64,000 nt of DNA from Carettochelys insculpta. Taxonomy: Eukaryota > Chordata > Testudines > Carettochelyidae. Positions 20,280 through 32,938 of the stretch are shown one piece after another (the first letter of the stretch is position 1; each line of letters begins with the position of its first letter). The notes below the pieces were generated by a model. That model was not told where the DNA came from. It did not search any database and worked only from the letters and a program-made list of their open reading frames with translations. The stretch spans positions 190,933,298 through 190,997,297 of the forward strand of contig NC_134138.1 of assembly GCF_033958435.1 (NCBI RefSeq). The letters are read 5' to 3'. The position numbers were made by a program, and so were the translations under genes.

Positions 20280-22236
20280 GTCCTCATTGTGATGTGACTT
20301 TATGATACTTTACACTATGACAATTTAGGAAAATAACAACAACATGGTCCACATCAGTCACATGCCATGTCAGCTGGAAATGGGCCAGTATCAAATGCCT
20401 AGATTTTATCACATACGAGAACATTACTGCTAGTCCATGTGAGCCAGATTCTGAGTTGTCATAATCCTGACTTCAGTTTAGGAAGGCTATGGAGCTACCC
20501 CAGGGAACACCAGCTGAGGATTTGCTGTATGAAGCTGAAGCAAGTCTCCACATCTGAGCACCTCTAAATTTACGGACAGGTTAAATCTGACTATGATTTT
20601 GCCTCTCTCCTGACTTCCAGTCTCAGAACCTACCATAAGTGCTCACATGTGCAGAACAGTCATACCCAGAGAGAGGGGCTATTGTACTATAAACATTCAG
20701 ATCTTTGTCTTGCTTCCCATGCTCCACCATATTGTGTTACGGTGAACAGAAAAGTTAACTTGTGCATACTGGCTATTAGAAAACTTAGCAAAAACTCAAA
20801 AGACCTTATTTCTTTCAAGTCACTGATACTGTTAACACTGAGTCTAGAACATAGTAGGACTGAAGTAGAGGATTAGGAGACGAACAGTAGGTTTTTATAG
20901 AAACATGCTCCTGTGGTGTAAAAAAAGCCAGTTTATTCTTTCCCATTTAGCTCTGTAACAGCTTCATGCACTATCACTGGAATGACTGGTAGACAATAAT
21001 AGATGGCATTGCTCACGTATTGTTCTGAAAAGATCCCCACACTGAAAACCCAGTAACTGAAAAGGGATACTGCACAGAATGATCCAATTTAGATGATGAC
21101 TAATGTAATTTATACTCTCTTCTGTTCTTTCTCCACATATAGATATGACCATCTAAAGAGTGTCAAAAATCTATTTTTAACTTTAATAAAGACAAGCAAA
21201 GGATATGGAGAATTATAATCAATAAGTGCTGAACTTTAAGCTGCTTGTGGAAGGTTATTTTTAGAACTGGTTGGAAAAACAGACAGAACTGATTTTCTCT
21301 GGAAAGTTCAGTCTATCAAAACTGAAAAAAGCTTCACGGTCATGCCGAGTTTTCCAAAATATTGTTTCAGAGAAAAACTGAAATATCCCTTTTCAACACT
21401 TTGGTGTGACATGGTTTCATTTTTCATTTTGAAATGTTTTTTTCCCCTTGGAAGTTTTTTTTTAAAAATATATGTTAGAAGATAATCATCTGATTTTGAT
21501 TTTATTAAATGAAACATTTAGATTTTCTGTTTTTGATCATATTTCCAGGATTGTCTTTGGCAGAAAATTTTGAAGAGTTCAAGTTTCTTTCCAATTCTAA
21601 ATAGAGACAAATTTCAAAATCCTAGTTGAATCAAAGTTTCCATCCCTCATCTAGCTCTAGTTATTTTAGTTATTTAATCTCCTTGCAGTCAAAGGATTTA
21701 GGATTAGTTTTTAAATAGGTTTTTAAAGCTGCTTCTTACACCAATTCAAATATACACTGCTAATCCTATGTGTAGGGTTAATGTCAGTCTTAATTTTGTT
21801 TGCATTGAAATCAATGACAAAGCTCTCACTGACCTCAAAAGCTATAGAGTTAGAGTAAAGCTGAGCACTGGTGAACCCCACCCCCCAACATAGTTTAAGA
21901 AGTTCTAGGAGGCAATTTTCTAATTTAGGTGCCTAAAATATTTGTATTTATGGATATAAATAAGTGACCTGAAGTTTAAGGTGGTTGAACTTCCAGTTCT
22001 CATTTTTCAGTTATTAGCCCTTTGTTCCCTGGCACTGAACTTAACTTGACAATAACTGAAAGAACAAAAGTAAAATACATAGCAATAGACTTATGGACAT
22101 TTATTCTACAAAATGTATTGCGCTGCCAATCGTGCTGGAATGGTTACAGACAACTAAGGGCACAAGGGCCAAAATTTCCACAACCTGGGAAATGCTTAAC
22201 TTCTGTGGAGGATTTGATGCTGACCAAATTAGTCAC
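20280..22236. other. AT-rich intergenic, nothing recognised
   Basis: No gene or clear element. Short open frames only. The stretch near 21790-21830 (CATTGAAATCAATGACAAAGC) is a trace of an old dispersed palindromic repeat. Confidence 0.5.
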
Positions 22237-22239
22237 CAT

Positions 22240-22675
22240 GGCTATGTCTACATGTGCCCCAAACTTCGAAATGGCCACGCAAATGGCCATTTTGAAGTTT
22301 ACTAATGAAGCGCTGAAATGCATATTCAGTGCTTCATTAGCATGCGGGTGGCTGCGGCACTTCGAAATTGACGTGCCTCGCTGCCACGCGTCTCGTCCAG
22401 ACGGGGCTCCTTTTTGAAAGGACGCCGCCTACTTTGAAGTCCCCTTATTCCCATGAGCTGATGGGAATAAGGGGACTTGGAAGTAGGCGGGGTCCTTTCG
22501 AAAAGGAGCCCTGTCTGGATGAGACACGCGGTGGCGAGGCACGTCAATTTCGAAGTGCTGCGGCCGCCCGCATGCTAATGAAGTGCTGAATATGCATTTC
22601 AGTGCTTCATTAGTAAATTTTGAAATGGCCATTTGCGTGGCCATTTCGAAGTTTGGGGCACGTGTAGACACGGCT
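22240..22675. mobile_element. Near-perfect palindromic MITE (436 bp)
   Basis: The whole element is one inverted repeat centred at 22457/22458. The centre reads CCCCTTATTCCCAT-GAGCTG-ATGGGAATAAGGGG. The ends are GGCTATGTCTACATG and the complement of AGCCGTGTCTACACG, and a CAT duplication flanks it (22237-22239, 22676-22678). The arms differ by scattered substitutions and small indels. Terminal GGCTATGTCTAC and the 3-bp target duplication place it with the Harbinger-type MITEs. Mirror-image open frames on both strands are produced by the palindrome. Confidence 0.85.
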
Positions 22676-22688
22676 CATATCCCATAAA

Positions 22689-23070
22689 GGCTGCATCTAT
22701 ACTTTCATTCCTCTTTTGAAAGAGGCATGCAAATGAGGGAAATACAAAATGCAAATGAAGTGTAGAATTGGACAGCTGGCACCTCATTTGCATATTCTTC
22801 TTCCGAAAGAAGAAAAGCAGTGTAGATGCGGCTCTTTCAAAAGTAAACCCCATCTTTGAAAGAATCCTTCTTCCCCAAAAAAAGGGAAGAAGGGTTCTTT
22901 CGAAGATGGGATTTACTTTCGAAAGACCCGAGTCTATACTGCTTTTCTTCTTTTGAAAGAAGAATATACAAATGAGGTGCCCAATATGCAAATCTGCACC
23001 TCATTTTCATTTTCTATTTCCCTAATTTGCATTCCTCTTTCAAAAAAGTAATGCAAGTATAGATGCAACC
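22689..23070. mobile_element. Second palindromic MITE (382 bp), immediately adjacent
   Basis: The left end, GGCTGCATCTATACTTTCATTCC, and the right end, complement of GGTTGCATCTATACTTGCATTAC, are inverted. Inner arms carry CTTTCGAAAGA-type motifs and ATTTGCATATTC, centred near 22880. Arms are more diverged than in its neighbour. A matching 3-bp duplication is not clear. Only 13 bp separate the two palindromes. Confidence 0.75.
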
Positions 23071-25795
23071 AGAGTCACAAGAAAATGGAATACTTCAGCA
23101 GGACCTTCTTTATGTATGTTCAAAGTAGAATGATGGCACTTTTTGCTTAACATAATAGAAAAAATGGCTTCTGTAATAGGGCATTATAGAATTGCCCAGA
23201 GGAGTCAGACCAGACCTAGAAATGTCTAGAACAAAGATAGAAGCAGGCTGGGATTGTGAAAGCAGAAGACAGAACAATTAAAGACATTTAAACACTGGGT
23301 TGGGTAAGGCAAGAAAGGAGAAGGTGGCTGAGGATTTTGAGATGAATCAGGCTGGGCTTGGTTGACTTTTACAGGAAAATGGGAAGAGACAACTAAATGC
23401 ATCTCGGTCGGGTTCCTTTCGGTGACAAATATTTCAGTGGGAGTCCTTAGGGGAATGTCTCTTCAGTGTGATACCAACTTAGGTGACAACTCCCAATGCA
23501 CCAGACATTGTCAGTCTATGGTACAGTGAGACAGTTTGTAAGGAGCCTTAAAGATTCAGAAGTGTTTAGAAATAGATATGTTAATAATACAGGAAAGTCA
23601 TTGATGTGGGATGTATCTGATTAATTTAGCCACCTGATTCAAGTCTGCTTTGAGAACCTTCCCATAACAACACCCACAACCATGGACTGTTACGTAATTG
23701 GTACATGATGGAATCTATAATTTACATTTCTATCCTGTGGCTTTAAGGCTATGGGTAACTTTAATCTTCATACAGGAATTCCTGCTGTATCTAACATGTG
23801 AATGAAATGTCACTGAAAAATTGTTCCTTGGAACAATATTAAACTGTTTTGGGGTCTCTCACATTCCCTGAAAGGGGCCTATACCAAGGTAAGTTATGGG
23901 AGGATTTCATTATTTGTAAAGTAACACACCCCAATCTGTATTTTTCCCAGGTCACTACCAATAAAAATAGTAGTTTCTAAAAGCAACCATCTTCTGGCAA
24001 TATGGACAAAATTGCAGCCAATCTACAAGTTTGCTTGGAAAAGAAACATTTACATGAGTGAGAACTTAAGGAAAGTTGTAGTGTATTTTTGTTTATTCAA
24101 CTATAATTTGTAGGCATTTTAACTTTTCTTAGATAATTATATCTTGATAATTAGATGCATACAATTTATAATAAAATGGTGTGTATGTGACTAATATTGC
24201 TGTGTCATTTATCTGTTGGATAATCAGTTGTGGCCTGGTTCTAAGAAGTGTAATACCCCTACAAATATCACTGAAGTTGCATGTGCTCATCATCTTTGAA
24301 AGTTAAACCAGTTGTACTTTTCAGTTGCCCCTTGTGTCTTTTTTCCCACCCTCATGTCCTCACCTCCTGCCATGCAGCCCCTACATCTTGATCATATATC
24401 CTTGACTGAGTCCTCCATCACTCAAATCACACGATGAAATCCTCTCTCCAAGGAAGCCAATTGAACATTTCCCATTGACATCAATGGATGACAATTTGAC
24501 CCTTGGCCTTGAGAGACTTTGTAAGACAGCCCTGTTTCAAATTCCATTATTCCAGCCTTCCCCTCATAGAAGCCTTACGTAAATTGATAGGACAATCCTC
24601 AATCACCTTTTACCCCAAAAGTAATAGAAAAATGGAATGGAATAAAATAAATAAAAAACATATTTGCAAAACTTCATTGTTCAATCAAATTGTTTTTAGT
24701 CACATCCTGTCCTTCATCTGTATGCTTGTCTATGTTCAGAAAACAAGAACTTAAAAGCTGTTCTGGAAAATTGTCCCTAAAAATTTAACGGTATTGCTTA
24801 AAAATGGAGCGGTAGAAGAGGAAGACTGAAAAATGAGGGACAAACCAAATTTTCCTGAAAATTCCAGATACTGTTTGTTTAAAGACAGAGATTTCTCAGC
24901 TGGTATAAATTGACAATGCTCAACTGACTTCAGTGGAGAAGGCCTATTTACACCCAGCTAAGAAGCTAGCTCAAAAGCCTAAGGCAACACTGTAAACCAG
25001 GTAAGCCGGTAACTTGCATTCCACGCAAAGAAGATTATAGATGTTTCCCTTTATAGTTCTTGCAGCTTTTTTCAGATTGATCTGGAAGAGCTCTTGTCCC
25101 TGTATGCAATCCTGCTACTGCTTGTTGGGATGCAATGCTCCATAGATGAGTTTACGAAAAAGACTACTATACTAGCAGCACTTAACTTTGTATTACAGAA
25201 ACTGTATTAAGTACACCACTTGAGATTGTGAAAGCGACACTGAAAATAGCACAGAGTAAGGGCGTTGTTGCTCCTACTCTGTAAAAAGACTACACGCTAG
25301 GGAACAACTTGACAAAATATCAGTTACTACGTTAAATGACAATGCTGAGCTTATTCCACAGAGCTGCCAATCATTCTTAGTAAGAACGGTTCCTGTTTTC
25401 ACCTTGTATTGCTTCCTGTCTTCCAAAGCTATCTAATCCCTCCAAAGCATTTCAGTGTGGTCTAAGGGCTAGTGCCTATTTCAGCTCCCACTGTTCCCAT
25501 TTATACCCTTCCAATACTGCAGTCTGTGTTAGGAGGTCTTATTTGCTATACTATCTTAAAATTAATTGGTTATAACCCAATATTATGCTATTGCTTTTTT
25601 GTTCCCACAAATATGCACCCACTAGAGCCAGCATTAGCGGTTTGGCTACGGCCTAAGAAACAATTGTAGCCCAAGGTTCAGTGTGCTTTAATAGAAGTCT
25701 TGGAACTACAAGTTGTGGATTGCAACCTGCAGCATGGTGGGAGAACTTCCTGGTTGCTTCCAAGGTTAGCTGGCATGCATTAGTAGGAGCATTGC
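23071..25795. other. AT-rich intergenic
   Basis: Nothing recognised except the short palindromic repeat at 24893-24972. Confidence 0.5.
24893..24972. repeat. Short dispersed palindromic repeat
   Basis: CTCAGCTGGTATAAATTGAC...CAACTGACTTCAGTGGAG...CCTATTTACACCCAGCTAAG: the outer parts are inverted to each other around a TTGACTTCAATGGA-type centre. This matches a very common old repeat of turtle and archosaur genomes. Confidence 0.5.
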
Positions 25796-25799
25796 CAGC

Positions 25800-26363
25800 C
25801 AAAGGAGGGAAGTGATTATTCTCCTTTATTCAGTACTGGTGAGGTCACATCTGGAGTATTATGTCCACTTCTGGCCTCCCCACCATTACAGAAAGGATGT
25901 GGACACATAGGAGAGAGTCCAGCCGAGGGCAACCAAAATGATTCAGGAGCTGAAGCACCTGACTTATGAGGAGAGGCTGAGGGCTTTGGGCTTATTCAGT
26001 CCACAGAAGAGAAAGCTGAGGGGAGATTTTATACTAGCCTTCAACTTCCTGATGTGGGGAAAAGGGTCCTGAAGAGGATGGAGAAAGGATGTTCTCAGTG
26101 GTGACAGATGACAGAACGAGGAGCAGTGGCTTCCAGTTGCAATGCAGGAGCTCCAATTTGGGTATTAGAAAAAACTATTTCACTAGGAGGATGGTGAAGC
26201 ACTGAAATATGTTACTTAGCATTGGAATCTCCATCCCTAGAGGTTTTTAAGTCCCAGCTTGACAAAGCCCTAGCTGGAAGACTTAGGTGGTCCTGCTTTT
26301 AGCAGGGGGTTGGACTCAATGACCTCCTGAGGTCTCTACCAACCCTATGATTCTATAATTCTA
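25800..26363 (+). mobile_element. CR1 LINE 3' end
   Basis: ORF2 tail traces: GTGAGGTCACATCTGGAGTA, GGCAACCAAAATGATTCAGG, TATGAGGAGAGGCTGAGGG, AGGGGAGATTTTATACTAGC. Then a 3' UTR with GGGGGTTGGACTCAATGACC and terminal ATGATTCTATAATTCTA. Frames are broken; strongly 5'-truncated. Different CR1 subfamily from the 8966 copy, judged by its ATTCTATGATTCTA-type end. Confidence 0.92.
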
Positions 26364-26838
26364 ACATGTATCCTCTCCTACTCTGGTGTCAGTAATGACT
26401 GAGCTGGGTGCATGTAGCATGCAGACAGAGAGGGGGCTGCTGGACTCTACTCCAGTTTTGTGTTCTTTAAAGAATAAACTCTTGTACCTGCTGGTTTGTC
26501 TGATTGGGTCTGGTCTGAGGTGAACACATACTGACACAACACTGTACACACAAAGGATCCTCAGGCTCACTTTCACAAAGTCATGTACAAAGTCACAAGG
26601 TAGGCTTCCCCTGTCTTGAACAACCTCATACTGGGCCAGTGAAAAGAAGGGGCTACACAATTTGTGAGGAACTCCACATACATTCAGCTGGTTCCTTTCC
26701 ACTCCTCACTTCATTTTCACTCATACCTACTGCTTCTATCCTCTACTCCCTGCCCTAACCCACACATCTCCTTTCTTTCAGTTTAGCAGATCCCTTCTTA
26801 GGTAACACCCTGCCCCCAAAATCCTTATAATGGAGTTA

Positions 26839-27010
26839 CAGGATATACCTCTGAAATCTGCTATTCTCTGGTCTGGGAACATCCATGGTCCAATGAACCA
26901 CAGATGTTGCCAGCTCAGCAGCCAGAGCAGGGGCCAGGGTGATATGTCTGGGAGTGGCGGCCTGGCAGCAGCAGGGAAAGCTACTGCTGCCACTGGGCCT
27001 GGGGTGCCAT
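26839..27010. mobile_element. Partial pogo/Tigger-like element
   Basis: CAGGATATACCTCTGAAATCTGC and ATTCTCTGGTCTGGGAACATCCATGG parallel the start of the 59961 copy (CCAGCACTCTCTGGTCTGGCAACATCTGTG). GC-rich interior; the right end is not seen before the next repeat. Confidence 0.5.
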
Positions 27011-27044
27011 TGCCCATCTGTCTGTATTCAGTTTTTGTCTCATC

Positions 27045-27185
27045 TGATACTTAGTTTGTAAGCTCTTTGGGGTAGAAACTGTCTTTTTGCTCTGTTTGTA
27101 CAGCCCCTTGCACAGTGCAGTCCTGATCCAGGACAGGAGCTCCTAGGTGCTACAGGATAACAAAGTAATAACCACAATAATTGTG
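27045..27185 (+). repeat. Old CR1/L3-type LINE tail
   Basis: TTTGTAAGCTCTTTGGGGTAGAAACTGTC, GTACAGCCCCTTGCACAGTG and GGAGCTCCTAGGTGCTACAGGATAACAAAGTAATAA follow the order of the common amniote L3-like 3' tail, ending in an AATAA-rich stretch. Confidence 0.7.
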
Positions 27186-30100
27186 ATCAGACACATACTG
27201 AAGATTTTCCCCACCACCTGTGGAGAGGTTGAAGCTTTTCTTTTTCACATGGTGCCACTTCCAGATTCCTGGCTCTGGCTGAGGGCCCTTCAGAAACCAG
27301 CAAAGATGCATCAATAGCAGGGCTGAAGGATCAGTTATGGAGCAGCTCTCCTACCATGTAATGGCCCTGCCTATGTCCAGTCATGCTGTACGTTGACCAG
27401 ATGTTCCTGGGAAAATCACTCCCTTCCCATTTGGACGGAGAGCGGGTGTGGAATCATACAATGTCACCAGGTCTCTCCACTAGTTGAGGATTTATATGAT
27501 AGGCTGGAAGCAAGAAGCTCATTTTTAACCTCCACCAGCCCTGAGGCAATCAGGACCCAAGACATTACTGTCTGCTACCCCTTCAATGGTCAAGAACACC
27601 ACCATTTAAGGAGGATTCTGGGGCCAACCCTGGACAGGGCTGCCTTCAGTAAAGCAAGGGAATAAGGAATGCCCCTGACTCAAGAAGATAAGCATCTTTA
27701 TACATTTCTCTAGATTCCTGAAGATCCTATTGGAGTTTGTGGAATGGCTTGCTCAACAAGCAGGGCTGGACAACACACTTGAAATTTCGTAGTGAGATAA
27801 TATCCCACCCACAACTGCTAGCCATTTCTTGAATCCAGCTTTTCTGTTCTAATGCAGACCTATCACACCCAGGCAAACATGCAAAGTCTGATCATATTTG
27901 TCTGTACATTAGAGCAGTTTAAAAGAATCCCTCATTAACTAACTTTGTTTTCGGATCATGAATGGGAAGTGCTCACTCCACACAGTCCCTCTCCACACTT
28001 GTGCAGATTCACTGCAGCCACTGTGTGCAAGTTCTCTGAAATCCTCAGATAAATCTTTTCCGTGTTTATCATTTGAAATGTGGCAAAAGCCTCTGAATCC
28101 CACAAACCATTATCACTCAATCAATCTGCATGAGCTAATGAAAAAAACCTGAAGCAGAGCAGGACGGAGTAAATGTTCTGCTTTTATTTCTATTGCAGGC
28201 CTAAAATAACCCTTTTTCTAGATCATTCCCCATGAGCAATGGTTTTTCTGTAAGACGAGGGAAAGCGTTTGGTGCAATGCATTTAAATGAGCCTTCCTGT
28301 CTAAGTACAGTAACTTGTAGCATCGCAGCTGTGCATATCAATACTCATGGTTTAAAAAGGAAATGGAAACATTTTTAGAAATCAAATTCTTCCCTCAGTT
28401 GCAGTTGTATAACCCTACTGAGTTCTAGGCGGTTATACTAATACAACTGAACCTAGATTTTTGCTGCATAAAAATTAGTGAGTTATGGCACACTTATATC
28501 TTTAAATGATAAAAAGAAAGGCTATTCCATAACAGATATTGAGCAAGATCATCAGCTGATATCAATTGGTGTGGCCCTATTGAAATTAATGGAACAACTC
28601 CAATGTATACTTTCTGAGGGTCTGCCCTATTATCTGCGGTTAGGAGACACTTTTATATCAAGACAGAAGAAACTACAAGTTCCCCATCATGATGACGCAA
28701 AACCATAAGCTGCCTCATATTCAACTGAAAGATTCAGGAACTCCCACCAACTTTTGTGAACTTGGCCTTAGTTGCACACTTCACACCAGTTGAAACTTGA
28801 CACCAGTTGAGATTCTTGTGGGCTTGTGTTTCATTGCAAATGTTTTGGACCATGAAAGAACTGAGCATTTGCCAGTAGCTAACTCAGTGGTAGCTGAAAC
28901 AGCTCTGATACCACATTAGTAAAAGTGAAAAACATGGAAACAAAATAACTTTAAAAATTGTTTTTCATTTTTGTGAGGCCTGGTAATTCCTTTGCTATGA
29001 ATAGGACAGAGCTGAGCAGAGGGTAGGGAGGCCTCCCTTGGGGTGTGTGAAATTTCTTAAGGGGAGGCACAGCATGATGTGCTGCTGGGTCTCAGTTTTT
29101 ATGTACATGTATTCACATTTATATACCAATAAATAAAGTTTTTACTTTCTACAGACTTATTTTCTTAAACATGCCAACAAGGGCTTTTTTTTCATATGAA
29201 CATGACCAAAATTTCCTTCAGTTTGGATTACATTAGACAGGTTGTGGGGAGAGAAGGGAGGCTCAGCTAATTGCAGCGGCAAAAAGTGGAGCCCGACATA
29301 AAAAGTCTGCTGAGCTCTGGAAGAGGACTCAGATGCCTGGATGCTCAGACCTCTGATGCCCAAAAATGTAATGCGAAAGAAGAGCCTGATGCTTCCAGAT
29401 GCTGAACACCTACAACTACCGCAGATGCCATCTAGAGTTTAACTTGCTCAGTAATTTTCAGGATCACGCCCCAATTCTCTAAACTTTTAGGTGAAATCCT
29501 AGCTCCACTGATATTAACAGCTGAACTCCCACCAGCTTCCTTGTGGCCAAGATTTCACCCTTTGAGTTCTAAGCATGTCTAAGGACCAAGCCCCAGTAAG
29601 GCAATTTGTGAGGGTTAAAGCAAAAGGCAGGCCCATTACACTTTTTCCATTTTCACTAAGAATGAAGAGATAAAGACCTCTGAGGCTTTTTACACTCTCA
29701 GAATAGGCTTCTCAGGGCTGTGACTTTAGTATGAGGAGGGTGTTGTTTACTTGATTATTAACAAATTGGCCCAAAGGTCAACTCTTTTTTTTTAAAGTTT
29801 TATAAATCAGATAATGCTAAAATTATAGTATCTGACATGTGTCTTGCAATGCAAAACAGTTTTTTTAAATAAAAAGGAAGATTAAATATGTATATAGGCT
29901 ATGCATATATTTTTTGTTCCTTTTAAGGTCACTGGTGCTGAACTTCTAATCCAGTCACTGCTGCTGTCTTCAGTCTTCTCTCTGCCAAACTGAGAATGCT
30001 TTTTTTCCCCAGAGCAATGAACTGATTTTCCTCACACTGCTAAATTGGTAAACCTTAATCTAACTATGAAATAACTGACAGTTGGGTCCCTAGCAACTTC

Positions 30101-30290
30101 TGAGAATATGATTAGGATAAATGCAGGAGGAAGAAAAGCATGACCCATTTCTGGAAAACAGAAAATTGATCTCTGTAGTAGCAGAGAAATCATTATTGAG
30201 TTTCACCTTAATTGGTATAAGAGCCACCCTACTCCTTATCCATTCAATAGAAAGTGGCATGCCTCTGGGAGCTATTCTAATCCAAATCGT
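27186..30290. other. AT-rich intergenic
   Basis: No gene or RNA supported. Bases 29465-29575 (AATCCTAGCTCCACTGATATTAACAG..., AAGATTTCACCC) are a trace of an old dispersed repeat. AT-rich runs occur at 29790-29910. Confidence 0.5.
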
Positions 30291-31330
30291 ATTTCATTTT
30301 GTTCCACACCAGTAAGCAACATTACACACGTCCTGTAATTGAATATGAAAGCCTTGCCATGCACTCCTCTCATGGCTGATCCCCACTCTGGTACTTTGAG
30401 TGCAGATGATAGGGGACCCTCAAGAACTTTGAGGTACTTCTGCTTAAAACAAAAACTCCCCAAGGTCCACAGGTTTCCTGATCTCAGATGATATGCTGTC
30501 ACCATCCATGGGTAAACCCCACTTTTTAGAACCCAGGCAGACTTGGGATGTCTCCGTCTGTGGCAATGCCAAGCTTGTAACCCTGCTTCAGGAGAGTGCT
30601 TAAACTTCAATTTCTTAATATATGACCTTTCAGTCATAGATCATAGTCTTAAAAAGGTGATTTTATTAACAGAACAAAGAAGACGTACTTGGTAAGTATA
30701 CTTGGTTGCTAGGTGTTACAGAGCAACTAAAAATGGTAGATTAAAGCATAGAGAACTGCTTCCCTGTGATTCAGTTGAAAAGTCACGCTGTGCAGGGGAG
30801 CACATAAATCAGCCTGAGAAGTCCCACAAACCAAACCCAAAATTAAAAACAAACAAACAAACCAAAACAAAACTGATCACATCTGACTAAACAACCACTT
30901 ACTCACACACTTGCTGTGCCAGATTCTTTTCTAGGTATGGATACTACTGAAAAATTCTGTATCTGTTTCTTGGCTTAATCCATCTCTCCCAGATTACATG
31001 AAAGGCTGCCACAGCAGATCATTGATTCAGTTGAAAAATCCCACTCTCTCTTCCCATTGGCTCACCTGGCTGCTTGCCAACCTTGGGTTTAACCCTTTAA
31101 CAGGGAGTCTTGAAAAGGGTAGTAGCCCTCCCATCCACCGCAACTCATTTTCTATTTATATAAAAGTGCATGAATGAAACAATTTGAACTTTCACTTTTT
31201 CTGCCCCCCTACTATTGCTAACAGCGGCAGGTGATCCTAGTCAGTCTTTTTGTGCATGTTCTCCATTGTGAGATGTTGTGCAATGAAACTCAAAACCACA
31301 CAAGTACACCCAGATGGGGGATTTGCTCGA
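30291..31330. other. Probable interspersed repeat, class not determined
   Basis: The order CTCATGGCTGATCCCCACTCTGG, ACCCTCAAGAACTTTGAGG, CCAAGGTCCACAGGTTTCCTG and TGACCTTTCAGTCATAGATC looks like a family I associate with turtle genomes, but I cannot define ends or coding parts. It could be an LTR or a DNA element. A short (AAAC)n run lies at 30847-30865. Confidence 0.35.
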
Positions 31331-32735
31331 AAGTCACAAAGTTTTGCCTTGAATAATCCATTGATTTCCATACAAGTAAAGGTTGCAAAATGAAGTGCAA
31401 AGGTTACCAACTGTAGCTGATTCCAGGCTCCTGGAAGGGCTCCTCCCCTTCTGGGTCAGTGGGCAGACATCCCGACCCACTGCCGTGAATGTCCAACTCA
31501 GCCCCCAAGTCACTAGTTCAGGGGGGTTCCCACCTCGCCTCAGGTGGGTGAGAGGCAAGAGTTCAAAGCCTCCTGCCTTACCTCAGGCAGGTGCTGGGGA
31601 AAATTAGCTCAAATCTGGCCCTAGCCCTGGGTCAGGGTGACAGCAAGCCCACAGTCTTTGGCAGTCTACAGCCCTAGCTCAGGGTGGGGCAGCAAGCCCA
31701 AGAAAGCCCAAGCCTGGGAGCAAGGAGGGGCTAGAAACAACAGTCTTTAGGTGGCCCCCACCTCTCCCTCAAGGTGGAGTGGCACACATCAAAAGGAGCC
31801 CAGGCCCTGGAGCAAGGTGGGGCAGGCCCAGGCCCTAGCTCAGGGCAGGGCAGCAAGCATCACAACACTCTGCCTGTGCTGGCAGAAGGGGAGAAACTGA
31901 CACCCAGCAAGTGGGTAGCAGGGGGTCATGGGCCACATGAGCTACCTCGTCCCAGCCCAGGGGCCCTGGTTGCAGCAGCACAGGTCAGCTAATGGCTGAA
32001 ATAAATGGAAAAGAAAATCCCAGGGGAAAACTAAGAAAGGAGGGAAATCCCCCCCACCCTCCACCACCAGCAGCAGCACAGGTCAGCAGGGAAATCCTGA
32101 CCTCAACATGCTGCCCAAGGACCTTTAACGGTCCGCTTTATCCCCTGGGCCACTCCCGGTCTCCCTCCTGGCACATACACAAAGTCCACCTGACATCTCA
32201 GGGCTCTCAGGGTATCAGGTCCACCTTGGGATCTGGGTGGCCTGAGTCCAGGCCTACACAGCCTACTGAGTCCACTGCCTCAGACTGGCTTGGGGTTCAG
32301 GCTTAGGTGGATACTCTGCTCGGTCCTCCGGGCCTGGCTGGTCTGTTTGCTCCCTCAGGTCCTGCTGGGGTCCACAGGGCGTCAGGACTGGCAGGGGCCC
32401 AGGCGGCCCAGTCCAGGCCATGGCCTCACTTAGCTGGCTCTTGACCACTAAAACAGGAAGCCTGGGGCCATCCCCTGGCTCCTCTAAAGGATCTATCCTG
32501 TCTGAGAACTCAGCCTCCCAGGCAGGGAGTGCAGAGCCATCCTCTGGCTCCTCAGGAGGCCCCACTCCAACCGAGTCCTCAGCGCTAGCTCTAATAGCCC
32601 AGCCCTACCTCTTGACTTCTGGTCAGGTGACTGGGAGGGGCTAGACTCTGTACAAAATGGCTGCGGGAAAGGGTCCTCCCCCTCCCAGGTAGTGAGGTGG
32701 TCATCTCACCCCGCGACACCAATCTTTCCGAGTAG
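31331..32735. other. GC-rich block, possibly part of a retroelement
   Basis: Sharply more GC-rich than its flanks, with repeated GGCAGCAAGCCC / CTAGCTCAGGGTGGGGCAGC phrases (31630-31860). On minus, a 100-codon frame (32263-32565) is rich in Pro, Glu and Asp and lies downstream of TTGGTGTCGCGGGGTGAG (complement of 32712-32729), which could be mistaken for a primer-binding site. No pol or gag motif is visible, so I do not name the element. Confidence 0.3.
31990..32075 (+). repeat. Direct repeat a, first copy
   Basis: CTAATGGCTGAAATAAATGG, then AAAAGAAAATCCCAGGGG and AAAACTAAGAAAGGAGG, with the CCACCACCAG end, recur in the same orientation at 35616-35699 with few changes. Identity is highest over the AAATAAATGGAAAAGAAAATCC core. 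Confidence 0.7.
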
Positions 32736-32756
32736 AGATGAGCCCAAAGGAAGAGC

Positions 32757-32835
32757 CTAATCCAAAATCCCTAAACTTTTGGAGAATGTTTAAAATCCAA
32801 ACCCAGATTAGAATTTGTGACTTCTCCTTAAGCCA
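32757..32835 (+). repeat. Direct repeat b, first copy
   Basis: TTTTGGAGAATGTTTAAAATCC and GATTAGAATTTGTGACTTCTCC recur at 33888-33965. About 65 bases align with few changes. Confidence 0.7.
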
Positions 32836-32938
32836 CACATTCTTTGCTAACCTAATTTATTTGACTACAGTGGAGTTCTGCCAGTGGAGAATTTCATCCC
32901 GGGGCTTCAGAATGGGTTGCAAGACACTTCCCAAGTCT

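Noticed and set aside
22368..22671. Pairs of similar open frames on both strands around 22.4-22.6 kb
   Set aside because: They are mirror images created by the palindromic MITE, not duplicated genes.
32700..32735. Retroviral primer-binding site (TTGGTGTCGCGGGGTG on minus)
   Set aside because: The preceding sequence does not end in CA, no LTR pair or gag/pol motif is visible, and the match to a tRNA 3' end is only the first seven bases.
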